DNA of 64,000 nt from Archangium sp. Lineage in GTDB: Bacteria; Myxococcota; Myxococcia; Myxococcales; Myxococcaceae. Shown here piece by piece: positions 43,927-51,815 of the stretch (within the stretch, counting starts at the first letter, position 1; each line of letters starts with the position of its first letter). The notes beneath the pieces are model-generated. The model searched no databases. It was not told the DNA's origin and saw only the letters and a program-made list of their open reading frames with translations. The stretch covers positions 21,051-85,050 of the forward strand of contig JAUYRZ010000110.1 of assembly GCA_030695565.1 (NCBI GenBank). The letters are read 5' to 3'. The position numbers were made by a program, and so were the translations under genes.

Positions 43927-44214
43927 TCACTTCAGCATCGTGCGCAGCTGGCCTTCGACTTCAGCCTCGCTGACGAGCTTCTGAGCCATCGTGGTGGGTG
44001 ACGGGTAGTACTGCCCGTTGCGAACGGCGTTGACGACTTCGGCCACGCGGGTTGCGCGCGAGGCGTCCATCGCGGTCATCGCAGTGCGGATCGCGGCCTC
44101 TCCCTGGGGCGTGGAGACGGAGACACGGTCCTTCACTTCTTTCTGCTCCGCGGACTGCGCGGCACGGCTGGTCACGGCGGGAACGACGGCGGTGCTGGCG
44201 TCTGAGACTTTCAT
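43927..44214 (-). CDS. flgM: Anti-sigma-28 factor FlgM
   Basis: 95 aa. C-terminal sigma-binding part is recognisable (SRATRVAEVVNAVRNGQYYPS, MAQKLVSEAEVEGQL). Holds FliA inactive until exported through the finished hook. Overlaps the end of the flgJ-like gene by four bases. The sigma-28-type site before fliC is the expected target of this control. Confidence 0.85.
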   Translation of the reverse strand: MKVSDASTAVVPAVTSRAAQSAEQKEVKDRVSVSTPQGEAAIRTAMTAMDASRATRVAEVVNAVRNGQYYPSPTTMAQKLVSEAEVEGQLRTMLK

Positions 44215-44837
44215 GGGGAATCTCCACCGTTCTCTTCGGCACGAAGCCGGTAAGCCTTAAGGGCCACCGTCGGATCGATGAATTGACCCGCTTTGCGCAC
44301 CTCGAGATGGAGGTGCGGACCCGTGGTTCTGCCGGTTTGGCCGACCCACCCGAGAACATCGCCTGCATCGACGTGATCGCCGGGGTTCACCGCGACCCCG
44401 CTGGCGTGGGCGTAGAGCGTCGAGGTGCCGTCGGGGTGTGCGACCTCGATCGCATTTCCGTAGCCGCCCCGTTCACCCGCAAAAATCACCACGCCGTCTT
44501 TGGCCGCGGGGATTGGAGTGCCTTCCGCCGCGCCCAGGTCGACACCGGTGTGGTTCGAGTGCTGACCGTTGATGGGGTCGATGCGATCACCAAACTGACT
44601 GGTGATCGGTGCCTCCGAAGCCTCCCTCTCCCCGAGGGGCAGAGGGCTGATCATCTTGGCAATCCCAAACCCGCCACCGCCGGCGATGGCCTCACTCAAC
44701 GTATCGGCAAACATGTCGGCGGTGAGCGAACCACCCGCCGCGTCCGATCCCTTGAACAGCCCCGACGTCTTGAGCAGCTGCTTGACGATGAAGCTCTCCA
44801 GCTGCTGAGCCTCATTCTTCCCCGAGGCTCTCATCAC
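44211..44837 (-). CDS. flgJ: FlgJ-type rod-binding domain fused to M23 peptidase
   Basis: 208 aa. Residues 1-60 match the FlgJ rod-binding domain (MFADTLSEAIAGGGGFGIA); residues 75-200 are a LytM/M23 zinc peptidase with ligands His96, Asp100 (HTGVD) and His177 and catalytic His144/His175 (HLH), all present. It would open peptidoglycan for the growing rod, using an endopeptidase instead of the GH73 domain of enteric FlgJ. Follows flgI with four-base overlap. The linker (residues 64-72) is encoded by a copy of the dispersed palindrome. No signal peptide, consistent with export through the flagellar channel. Confidence 0.88.
   Translation of the reverse strand: MMRASGKNEAQQLESFIVKQLLKTSGLFKGSDAAGGSLTADMFADTLSEAIAGGGGFGIAKMISPLPLGEREASEAPITSQFGDRIDPINGQHSNHTGVDLGAAEGTPIPAAKDGVVIFAGERGGYGNAIEVAHPDGTSTLYAHASGVAVNPGDHVDAGDVLGWVGQTGRTTGPHLHLEVRKAGQFIDPTVALKAYRLRAEENGGDSP
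44624..44646. repeat. Dispersed palindrome inside the flgJ-like gene
   Basis: CCCTCTCCCC / GGGGCAGAGGG inverted repeat, encoding SPLPLGER in the inter-domain linker on the minus strand. Same core as the intergenic copies at 9128, 34568 and 49399. Confidence 0.6.
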
Positions 44838-45922
44838 ATCACCTCGAGCTCGGCATCGAGGCTGCCCACGGCCTTCAACGCCTGAAGAATCGAGATCAGA
44901 TCCCGCGGAGGTGCGCCGATCGCGTTGAGCGCCTTGACCAGGTCATCCACCGAAGACGCGGCCGGCATGGCCACCGCCGACCGTTTCGCCTCTTCGGCCT
45001 CGACCTGCTGCACGGGCGCCACCACCGTCTGGCCGCTGTAGGAAAGCGCCGGAGGCTGGGACACCGCGAACTGCGTGGAGATGCTGATGCGAAGCCCCCC
45101 ATGGCTGACCGCGGCGGGGCGCAACTTGACGTTCTCGCCCATCACGATGGTGCCGGTGCGCTCGCTGACCACCACCTTCGCCTTCTGATCGACCTCGATG
45201 GTGAGCGCCTCGAGCTTCGAGAGGAACATCACCGGCGACTCCTTGTCGGCGTCGGGCACCTTCACCTCGACCGCCGCGGAGTCGAGCGCCTTCGCGTTCT
45301 GCGCGCCGACCAGGGCCTCGATGGCGGTGGCGATGCGAGCGGCGTTGGTGAAGTCAGCGCGCTTGAGCCGCAGGGTGAACGAGCCCGCATCCATCTTCGG
45401 CGTGACCGCACGCTCCACCGTCGCTCCACCCGGGATGGTGCTGCTGGTGGGCGTGTTCTTGCGCACCGAAGCAAAGCCGCCCGTCGCATCGAAACCACCG
45501 ACCTGCACTGGACCTTGCGCCACCGCGTAGGTCTGACCATCGGCGCCGGTGAGCGGCGTCATCAGCAGCGTGCCGCCCTGCAGCGAACGCGCGTTGCCCA
45601 TCGCCGAGACGGTGACGTCGATGGTGGCGCCGGTGCGCGAGAAGGTGGGCAACTTCGCAGTCACCATCACGGCGGCGACGTTGCGGCTGCGGATGTCGCG
45701 GGGATCGACGCGGACACCCAGGCGGCCGAGCATGCCGGCGACCGACTGCATGGTGAAGAGCACCTGCTCGCTGTCTCCAGTGTTGGTGAGGCCGACCACC
45801 AGGCCGTAGCCGAGCAGCGCGTTGTCGCGGCTGCCCTGCACGTCGACGAGCTCCTTGAGGCGGGCAGATGCCGCGGGGGCCGATGACGCCACGCAGATGA
45901 TCGACAGGAGGAGCGAGCGCAT
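44834..45922 (-). CDS. flgI: Flagellar P-ring protein FlgI
   Basis: 362 aa. Sec signal peptide (about 1-20, PAASA), then the conserved RLKELVDVQGSRDNALLGYGLVVGL and GTGDS-like VGLTNTGDSEQVLF segments, and C-terminal LVKALNAIGAPPRDLISILQALKAVGSLDAELEVM. Builds the periplasmic bushing round the rod. Nine bases after flgH. Confidence 0.97.
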   Translation of the reverse strand: MRSLLLSIICVASSAPAASARLKELVDVQGSRDNALLGYGLVVGLTNTGDSEQVLFTMQSVAGMLGRLGVRVDPRDIRSRNVAAVMVTAKLPTFSRTGATIDVTVSAMGNARSLQGGTLLMTPLTGADGQTYAVAQGPVQVGGFDATGGFASVRKNTPTSSTIPGGATVERAVTPKMDAGSFTLRLKRADFTNAARIATAIEALVGAQNAKALDSAAVEVKVPDADKESPVMFLSKLEALTIEVDQKAKVVVSERTGTIVMGENVKLRPAAVSHGGLRISISTQFAVSQPPALSYSGQTVVAPVQQVEAEEAKRSAVAMPAASSVDDLVKALNAIGAPPRDLISILQALKAVGSLDAELEVM

Positions 45923-45931
45923 GGGAGAGCC

Positions 45932-46609
45932 TTAGAGGGGCGAGAAGGCGTTGAGCAGGCGGGTGAAGAACCCGGGCTTCTGGTTGTCGGTGAGCACGCC
46001 GCGGCCGGTGAACTCGATCTCGGCGTCGGCGACGTAGGAGCTGCGCACGGAGTTGTCCTGGGCGATGTCGATCGGCCGAACGACGCCGGAGATGTAGAAG
46101 TGCTGCTCCTCGTTGTTCACCAGCACGACGCGGTGGCCTTCGATGAAGAGGTTGCCGTTGGGGAGCACCTTCTTCACCACTGCAGGAACCGTGGCAGTCA
46201 GCTTCTCGGTGCGCGCGGTGCGGCCGTCGGCATTGAAGCTGTTGCCGAGCTTGAGCGCTGCGGTGACGTCGACTTGCGGCGTGGTGACGGCCACGGTGCG
46301 CAGGAAGGCCTGGAGCGACGCGGAGAACTCGGTCTCGCGGCTGATGTTGGTGTCTGCGCTTCGGCGCGCGTCGGCGTTCTCTTCGATGCGCACGACCACG
46401 AGGTCCTGCTCGCGGAAGGCGCGGTAGTCGGAGAACAGGTTCGCGTTGCGGCCATCGGAGCGCCACAGGCTGCCGTCGTTGTTCGCAGGCTCAGCAGAGT
46501 TCTTCTGGGCGATGGACTCGTAGTTGCGCTGCTTGGGGACGTACGGCTCGATGTGCGCGACGCCGCACCCGGAGAGAACCAGGGTCAGCGCGAGAAGACG
46601 GGAGCTCAT
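45932..46609 (-). CDS. flgH: Flagellar L-ring lipoprotein FlgH
   Basis: 225 aa. Start at ATG 46609, overlapping the flgA stop. Lipobox VLSGC (Cys 15). Conserved SLWRS, DLFSD-like NLFSDYRAFREQDLVVVRI and NGNLFIEG, QHFYISGVVRPIDI motifs. Outer-membrane ring around the rod. Confidence 0.96.
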   Translation of the reverse strand: MSSRLLALTLVLSGCGVAHIEPYVPKQRNYESIAQKNSAEPANNDGSLWRSDGRNANLFSDYRAFREQDLVVVRIEENADARRSADTNISRETEFSASLQAFLRTVAVTTPQVDVTAALKLGNSFNADGRTARTEKLTATVPAVVKKVLPNGNLFIEGHRVVLVNNEEQHFYISGVVRPIDIAQDNSVRSSYVADAEIEFTGRGVLTDNQKPGFFTRLLNAFSPL

Positions 46610-47190
46610 GAGCCACTCCCCACGACGAGCATGCCGTCGCTCCACACGCCTGAGACCTTCTTCCCACTGGGCAAAGTCGCGCACGTCGCACTGCCACTGC
46701 ACGAGTTCACCGTGCCGCGCTGCTCGAGCGACAACCCGCCCATCATCACGCGAACGGTGATCGAGCTGCCCGGCTTCGGCCCGGTGCGAACATCGGTCGC
46801 GTTCACCGGCATGCCCTTGCGAAGCCACCGGGTGGCCGTGGCGCCGCTGGGAACCTGAGCGAGCGCTTCACCGGAGGGCTCTGCGTCGGTCACCGTCCAC
46901 GCGCCGTCCATCGACTCGTTGGTCTTGACGTCACGCGACAGGGTGGCGACCGCGACGATCACCCGCACCTGCGCCCAGCCCCAGGCCTCGCACTTCTTCC
47001 CGCGCACGCGCACCGGCACCCGGCCGCTGCTCTCGAATGGCGCCGGAGCGAACGTGCCCTTGCAGCGGCGAGGCGCCTCCCACGAGGTCAGCTCGACGCG
47101 CGCGCTCTCTCGGGTGACCGCACGCTGCAACGCGGCCTCGAGCGAAGGGTCGACGACTTGGAGCAACATGACGGTGAGGAGCGGGCTCAT
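46606..47190 (-). CDS. flgA: FlgA-like P-ring assembly chaperone
   Basis: 194 aa. Short hydrophobic N-terminus (export likely). C-terminal SAF domain (RWLRKGMPVNATDVRTGPKPGSSITVRV). Helps FlgI form the P ring, consistent with its place between flgG and flgH. Shorter than enteric FlgA; the N-terminal part is divergent and has paired Cys. Confidence 0.85.
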   Translation of the reverse strand: MSPLLTVMLLQVVDPSLEAALQRAVTRESARVELTSWEAPRRCKGTFAPAPFESSGRVPVRVRGKKCEAWGWAQVRVIVAVATLSRDVKTNESMDGAWTVTDAEPSGEALAQVPSGATATRWLRKGMPVNATDVRTGPKPGSSITVRVMMGGLSLEQRGTVNSCSGSATCATLPSGKKVSGVWSDGMLVVGSGS

Positions 47191-47195
47191 GGCGG

Positions 47196-47984
47196 TTACC
47201 TGAGGTTGCTGAGCTTCTGGAGCATCTGATCGGCGGTCTGGATGACCTTCGAGTTGAGCTCGTAGGAGCGCTGCGTGGAGATCATCGCGACCATCTCTTC
47301 GACGGCCTTCACGTTCGACGACTCGAGCGCGCTCTGGAGAATCGTGCCTGCGCCCTGTTCACCGGGGCGGCCGATGATTGGCTGACCGCTGGCGGAGGTC
47401 TCGATGAAGAGGTTGCCACCGATGGCCTCGAGGCCGGCCGGGTTCACGAAGGTGCACAGCTCGAGCTGGCCGAGCTCGGTGGGTTTGCCCTGCGTGCCTG
47501 AGGTCTCGACGGAGACGACGCCCTGCTCGGAGATCGACAACCGCGTGGTGTCTTTGGGAACGGTGATCTGCGGCTCGATGAGCTCGCCCCGCTGGGTGAC
47601 CAGCCGCCCCTCTGCGTCGATCTTGAAGTTGCCGGCGCGGGTGTAGCCGTACTCGCCGTTGGGCTGCGTGATGCGGAAGAGCCCGTCGCCCTGGATGGCC
47701 AGGTCGAGCGGGTTGTCGGTCTGCGAATAGTCGCCCTGGCTGAAGGTGCGTGAGGTGCCCGAGGTGCGCACGCCGAGGCCGACCTGCAGGGGTACCGGCA
47801 TCGAGCCGCCCTGGGCTGCGGGCGCGCCGGGGCTGCGAATGGTCTCCGAGAGGAGATCCTCGAAGTCGGCGCGAGATTTCTTGAAGCCCGTGGTGTTCGC
47901 GTTCGCCAGGTTGTTGGCGATGGTGTCCATCTTGGTCTGCTGGGCATCCATGCCGGTGGCAGCGGTGTAGAGCGAGCGCATCAT
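47196..47984 (-). CDS. flgG: Flagellar distal rod protein FlgG
   Basis: 262 aa, the usual length. MRSLYTAATGMDAQQTKMDTIANNLANANTTGFKKSRADFEDL at the start, DNPLDLAIQGDGLF in the middle, AVEEMVAMISTQRSYELNSKVIQTADQML at the end. Twenty-one bases after flgF. Confidence 0.97.
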   Translation of the reverse strand: MMRSLYTAATGMDAQQTKMDTIANNLANANTTGFKKSRADFEDLLSETIRSPGAPAAQGGSMPVPLQVGLGVRTSGTSRTFSQGDYSQTDNPLDLAIQGDGLFRITQPNGEYGYTRAGNFKIDAEGRLVTQRGELIEPQITVPKDTTRLSISEQGVVSVETSGTQGKPTELGQLELCTFVNPAGLEAIGGNLFIETSASGQPIIGRPGEQGAGTILQSALESSNVKAVEEMVAMISTQRSYELNSKVIQTADQMLQKLSNLR

Positions 47985-48005
47985 GGTTTTTGTTCTCCCT
48001 TTCCT

Positions 48006-48716
48006 TCAGCGAACGCGGCCGACTTCGGACGCCTTTTCATCGAGACGGCGGTAGGTCTGCAGGGCCTGCATCGAGGTCTCGAAGTGGCGCTGCGCCGAGA
48101 CGAGCTGCACGGCCGCTTCGAGCGGGCTCGCGTTGCCGGTTTCGATTTCACCCAGGCGCAGCGTGCCGTTCGACGGCGTGATCGACTTCGCGTCGTGCGG
48201 TGCGATCAGCGAAGGGCCGATGCGGTTGATGGGGCCGGTGACGTCGAAGAGCGCGAGCTCTCCGATCTTCGCGTCGTTGGCGAAGACGGAGCCGCTGGTG
48301 TCGAGGCGAACGCGCGCGCCGACGGGGGTGAAGATGGGGTTGCCGTCTTTGCCGATGAGCGGGCGGCCGGCGGCGGTGAGGCCACCGTTTCGTTCGACCT
48401 GCACGTGACCTGCGCGGGTGAGCGCGATGCCGTCAGCGGTCTGCACCGCGAGGAAGCTGCGGCCACTGGGCACCACGTCGAGCGGGTTGCCCGTCTGAAT
48501 GATCGCGCCGTTGGTGAGATCGACCTGCGTGGAGACGGCGGCCGGGTAGACCTTGCTGCTGTTGTGCGCGTCGCCCTTGGCGAGGAAGGCCTCGAAGCTG
48601 GGCCGCGTCGCCTTGAACCCGGGCGTCTGGGCGTTGGCCAGGTTGTCTGAGACCGACTCGAGCTGCGCCATGCGCGCTGATGCCCCGTTCATGCTCACGT
48701 AAATCCCGTCGGCCAT
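48006..48716 (-). CDS. flgF: Flagellar proximal rod protein FlgF
   Basis: 236 aa. First gene of the flg run. N-terminal ISVSMNGASARMAQLESVSDNLANAQTPGFKATRP-type rod motif, GNPLDVVPSGRSFLAVQ, and C-terminal ASPLEAAVQLVSAQRHFETSMQALQ. Shorter than FlgG and lacking its central segment, so FlgF rather than a second FlgG. Preceded by a sigma-54-type promoter and GGAGG. Confidence 0.9.
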   Translation of the reverse strand: MADGIYVSMNGASARMAQLESVSDNLANAQTPGFKATRPSFEAFLAKGDAHNSSKVYPAAVSTQVDLTNGAIIQTGNPLDVVPSGRSFLAVQTADGIALTRAGHVQVERNGGLTAAGRPLIGKDGNPIFTPVGARVRLDTSGSVFANDAKIGELALFDVTGPINRIGPSLIAPHDAKSITPSNGTLRLGEIETGNASPLEAAVQLVSAQRHFETSMQALQTYRRLDEKASEVGRVR

Positions 48717-48742
48717 GTGATGCCTCCTGGGCAGGGCTCATG

Positions 48743-48758
48743 AGCAGCAGGTGTGCCA
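48743..48758 (-). promoter_or_regulatory. Sigma-54 promoter of the flgF operon
   Basis: Minus strand TGGCAC-N7-TGCT with GG and GC exactly 10 bases apart, 27-42 bases before the flgF ATG. Would need an NtrC-type activator, as in other polar flagellar systems with middle-class sigma-54 genes. Confidence 0.65.
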
Positions 48759-48974
48759 GCGGAACGTCGCGGCTAACTGCGCCAATCGACGACGCCCACA
48801 CGGCAGAAGCTGCCCGTCTGATCCTTGGCGTCAGCGTCATGACCACCCCGACGGGTGACGGTTGACTCAGGCGGGCTCGCGGGTGGCGGTGAACCCTGTG
48901 GCCATTTCAGACCCTCGGGGGCGCGAGCAATCGCGTGGGCTTGGCGCGGTCTGAACACTGCAATCCGCACCGCC

Positions 48975-49394
48975 ATGGTTCGCACTCGGTTGGATGCAGT
49001 GGTTCAGGTGAAGGAGCGGGTCGAAGAGAAGGCGGGCCAGGCGCTCGCCAGGGTCGAGTCAGCGGTGACGATCGCAAAGGAGAAGGTGGAGGTGGCGAAG
49101 CGGGTGGCTGCTCAAGATTTTCGGGCGCGCTCCGACATCTCGCAGTGGGAAGTGGCGGAGCTGGCGCATCACCGCGCGGTGGCCGATGCGAAGAAGGCGC
49201 AGAAGGATCTGGAGACGCTGCAGAAGTCAGCGCTGGTGGTTCGTGCGACGTACGTGAGTGCGCATCAGTCGGCAGAAGTCGTGCGCCGGGTGGCCACCAC
49301 CCGTCGTGAAGAAGCCGAACGCGAGCTCAACCGCATCGAAGACAAGGCGCTCGACGAGGCCGCCTCGTTGCTGCACTTCCGCCGAGCAAGCTGA
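48975..49394 (+). CDS. FliJ-like coiled-coil protein, 139 aa
   Basis: ATG 48975. Entirely helical with long coiled coils; the beginning (MVRTRLDAVVQVKERVEEKAGQALARVESAV) has the FliJ pattern of an Arg/Leu start followed by a Lys/Glu-rich coil, and the length is right. FliJ links the export ATPase to the gate. Divergent from flgF, which supports a flagellar role. FliJ is poorly conserved, so the name is tentative. Confidence 0.6.
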   Translation: MVRTRLDAVVQVKERVEEKAGQALARVESAVTIAKEKVEVAKRVAAQDFRARSDISQWEVAELAHHRAVADAKKAQKDLETLQKSALVVRATYVSAHQSAEVVRRVATTRREEAERELNRIEDKALDEAASLLHFRRAS

Positions 49395-49398
49395 CATC

Positions 49399-49440
49399 TC
49401 CCTCGCCCTGCGAAGCGGGGAGAGGGTCGGGGTGAGGGGC
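49399..49440. repeat. Dispersed palindromic repeat after the FliJ-like gene
   Basis: CCCTCGCCCT ... GGGGAGAGGGTCGGGGTGAGGGG, a variant of the CCCTCACCC/CCCTCTCCC element, in the gap before the M3 peptidase. Confidence 0.55.
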
Positions 49441-49515
49441 CGCGCCGCTCCCAAGTTCGTTTGCTCCCCACTTTCGCAAGCAGAGCTTTTGAAGTCTTCA
49501 TGCGAGAACGCGCGC

Positions 49516-51522
49516 ATGAGCTCAGAACAGAACCCAGTGTTCGCGCCGTGGACTGGTCCCTGGGGTGGGGTGCCTGCGTTCGATCGCATTCAGGTCACGC
49601 ACTTCAGGCCCGCAATCGAAGACGGCATGTCGGGTCAGCTCGCCGAGATCGACGCGATCACCGCGAACGCGTCTGCGCCGACCTTCGAGAACACCATCGT
49701 CGCCTTCGAGAAATCAGGCGCCCCGCTCAACCGGGCGATGAGCCTCTTCGGAGTCTGGTCAGGCGGTCTGTCCAGCCCTGAGTTCCAGGCGCTCGAGACC
49801 GAGCTGTCCCCCAAACTCTCCGCCTTCCGCGACTCGATCATTCAGAACGGCAAGCTCTTCGCGCGCATCAAGGCCGTCTATGACGCGCCGAAGAACGAGC
49901 TGAACACCGAGCAGCAGCGCCTGCTCTGGCGTCACTACACCTCCTTCACCCGTCACGGCGCGCACCTGCCCGACGACAAGAAGCGCGAGCTCTCGGCGCT
50001 CAACCAGCAGCTCGCTTCGCTCACCACGCGCTTCAGCCAGAACCTGCTCGGTGACGAAGAAGAAGAGGTGCTGGTCATCGAGTCGCGCGAGGGCCTCGCG
50101 GGTCTGCCTGAGGGCCAGCTCGAAGCGGCCGCCGAAGAGGCCACCCGTCGTGGAAGGCCCGGCGTGTGGATGATCTCCAACACGCGCTCCTCGATGGAGC
50201 CCTTCCTCAGCTCTTCCTCCGACCGCGGGCTGCGTGAACGCGGTTGGCGCATGTGGACGAGCCGAGGCGACAACGGCAACGCGCGCGACAACAACGCGAT
50301 CGCCGCCGAGATCCTCCTGCTGCGCGCGAAGAAGGCGAAGCTGCTCGGCTTTCAGACCTTCGCGCACTGGCGCCTCGACGACGCGATGGCGAAGGATCCG
50401 CAGAAGGCGCTCGATCTGATGCTCTCCGTCTGGGCGCCTGCGCGCGAGCAGTTCCGCAAAGACGTCGCCGAGATCGAGCAGCTCGCTGGCCTCGAGATCG
50501 CGCCGTGGGACTACCGGTACTACGCCGAGAAGCTGCGCAAGGCGAAGTACGACCTCGATCTCAACGAGCTCAAGCCGTTCCTCCAGCTCGACCGGCTGCG
50601 CGAGGCGATGTTCTGGGTCGCAGGTCAGCTCTACGGGCTGCGCTTCGAGAAGCGTGAAGGCCTGCCGCTCTTCCACCCCGACGCGAGCGTGTACGAAGTC
50701 TGGCGCGACAAGACCGCGGTGGGGCTCTGGTACTTCGATCCGTACATGAGGCCGGGCAAGCAGTCGGGTGCGTGGATGAGCGCGTATCGCGATCAACAGC
50801 GCGTGGAGGTCGAGGTGCTCACGCTGGTCTCGAACAACTCCAACTTCGTGAAGGGTCAGACCCTCTCGTGGGACGACGCGCGCACGTTGTTCCACGAGTT
50901 CGGCCACGCGCTGCACGGGCTGCTCTCGAACGTGACCTACCCGTCATTGTCGGGGACGAACGTGGTGAGGGACTTCGTCGAGTTGCCCTCGCAGCTCAAC
51001 GAGCACTGGCTGTCGACGCCCGAGGTGTTGAACTTCCTGGTCGACGCGAAGGGGCAGCCGATTCCGGCGAGCTTGATCGAGCGGCTGGAGAAGGCGCGCA
51101 CCTTCAACGAGGGCTTCGCGACGGCCGAGGCGCAGTCGAGCGCGATCGTCGACATGAAGCTGCACCTGGCGGGCGAGACGCCGATCGACACCAAGGCGTT
51201 CGAGAAGGAGATCCTCGAAGAGATCGGCATGCCGCCGCAGTTGGTGATGCGTCACCGCATTCCGCACTTCGGGCACATCTTCTCGGGCGATGGCTACGCG
51301 GCGGGGTACTACAGCTACATCTGGGCCGAGGTGCTCGAGCGCGACGTGTACCAGGCGTTTCTCGAAGCGAGCGGGCCGTACGATCGCGGCGTCGCGACCA
51401 GGCTCATCGACGCGGTGCTCAGCGTGGGCGACACGGTGGATCCCGCGGAGGCCTTCCGGAAGTTCCGCGGGCGTGATCCGAAGCCTGAGGCGCTGCTTCG
51501 TTCGAAGGGTTTTGCGCTTTGA
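49516..51522 (+). CDS. dcp: M3 family peptidase (peptidyl-dipeptidase Dcp-like)
   Basis: 668 aa from ATG 49516; the frame is open further 5' across the repeat. Starts like Dcp (NPVFAPWTGPWGGVPAFDRIQVTHF, APTFENTIVAFEKSG). Zinc motif HEFGHALHG near residue 458-466 with the downstream Glu and the substrate-binding C-terminus (FSGDGYAAGYYSYIWAEVLERD). Probably cytoplasmic; degrades small peptides. Could equally be named oligopeptidase A. Confidence 0.92.
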   Translation: MSSEQNPVFAPWTGPWGGVPAFDRIQVTHFRPAIEDGMSGQLAEIDAITANASAPTFENTIVAFEKSGAPLNRAMSLFGVWSGGLSSPEFQALETELSPKLSAFRDSIIQNGKLFARIKAVYDAPKNELNTEQQRLLWRHYTSFTRHGAHLPDDKKRELSALNQQLASLTTRFSQNLLGDEEEEVLVIESREGLAGLPEGQLEAAAEEATRRGRPGVWMISNTRSSMEPFLSSSSDRGLRERGWRMWTSRGDNGNARDNNAIAAEILLLRAKKAKLLGFQTFAHWRLDDAMAKDPQKALDLMLSVWAPAREQFRKDVAEIEQLAGLEIAPWDYRYYAEKLRKAKYDLDLNELKPFLQLDRLREAMFWVAGQLYGLRFEKREGLPLFHPDASVYEVWRDKTAVGLWYFDPYMRPGKQSGAWMSAYRDQQRVEVEVLTLVSNNSNFVKGQTLSWDDARTLFHEFGHALHGLLSNVTYPSLSGTNVVRDFVELPSQLNEHWLSTPEVLNFLVDAKGQPIPASLIERLEKARTFNEGFATAEAQSSAIVDMKLHLAGETPIDTKAFEKEILEEIGMPPQLVMRHRIPHFGHIFSGDGYAAGYYSYIWAEVLERDVYQAFLEASGPYDRGVATRLIDAVLSVGDTVDPAEAFRKFRGRDPKPEALLRSKGFAL

Positions 51523-51815
51523 CAGTCTCGCCGGGTCGTGGTCTTCGAGCAGCGCTCCTGCTCGTGGTCGCGACCCCTGGTTGAGCTTGTTTGGGTTCAC
51601 GCGCCAAGGTGTCTGTGCTGTGGAGATGTCTTGCTTTGCGGGTTCCAGGCACGTTCCTGTGCGCGCGCACAGCCTTTTTACGTGGCGGGAGTGGGGTCGC
51701 CCTGACCCGAGGCGGTAAACACCTACACGCGAGTCATCTTTTCCGTCGTTGACGCGCCCTCGATGCGCGCAGATAGTTTGCGCGCTTCAACTCACTCTTC
51801 GAGGAATTCTAACTG

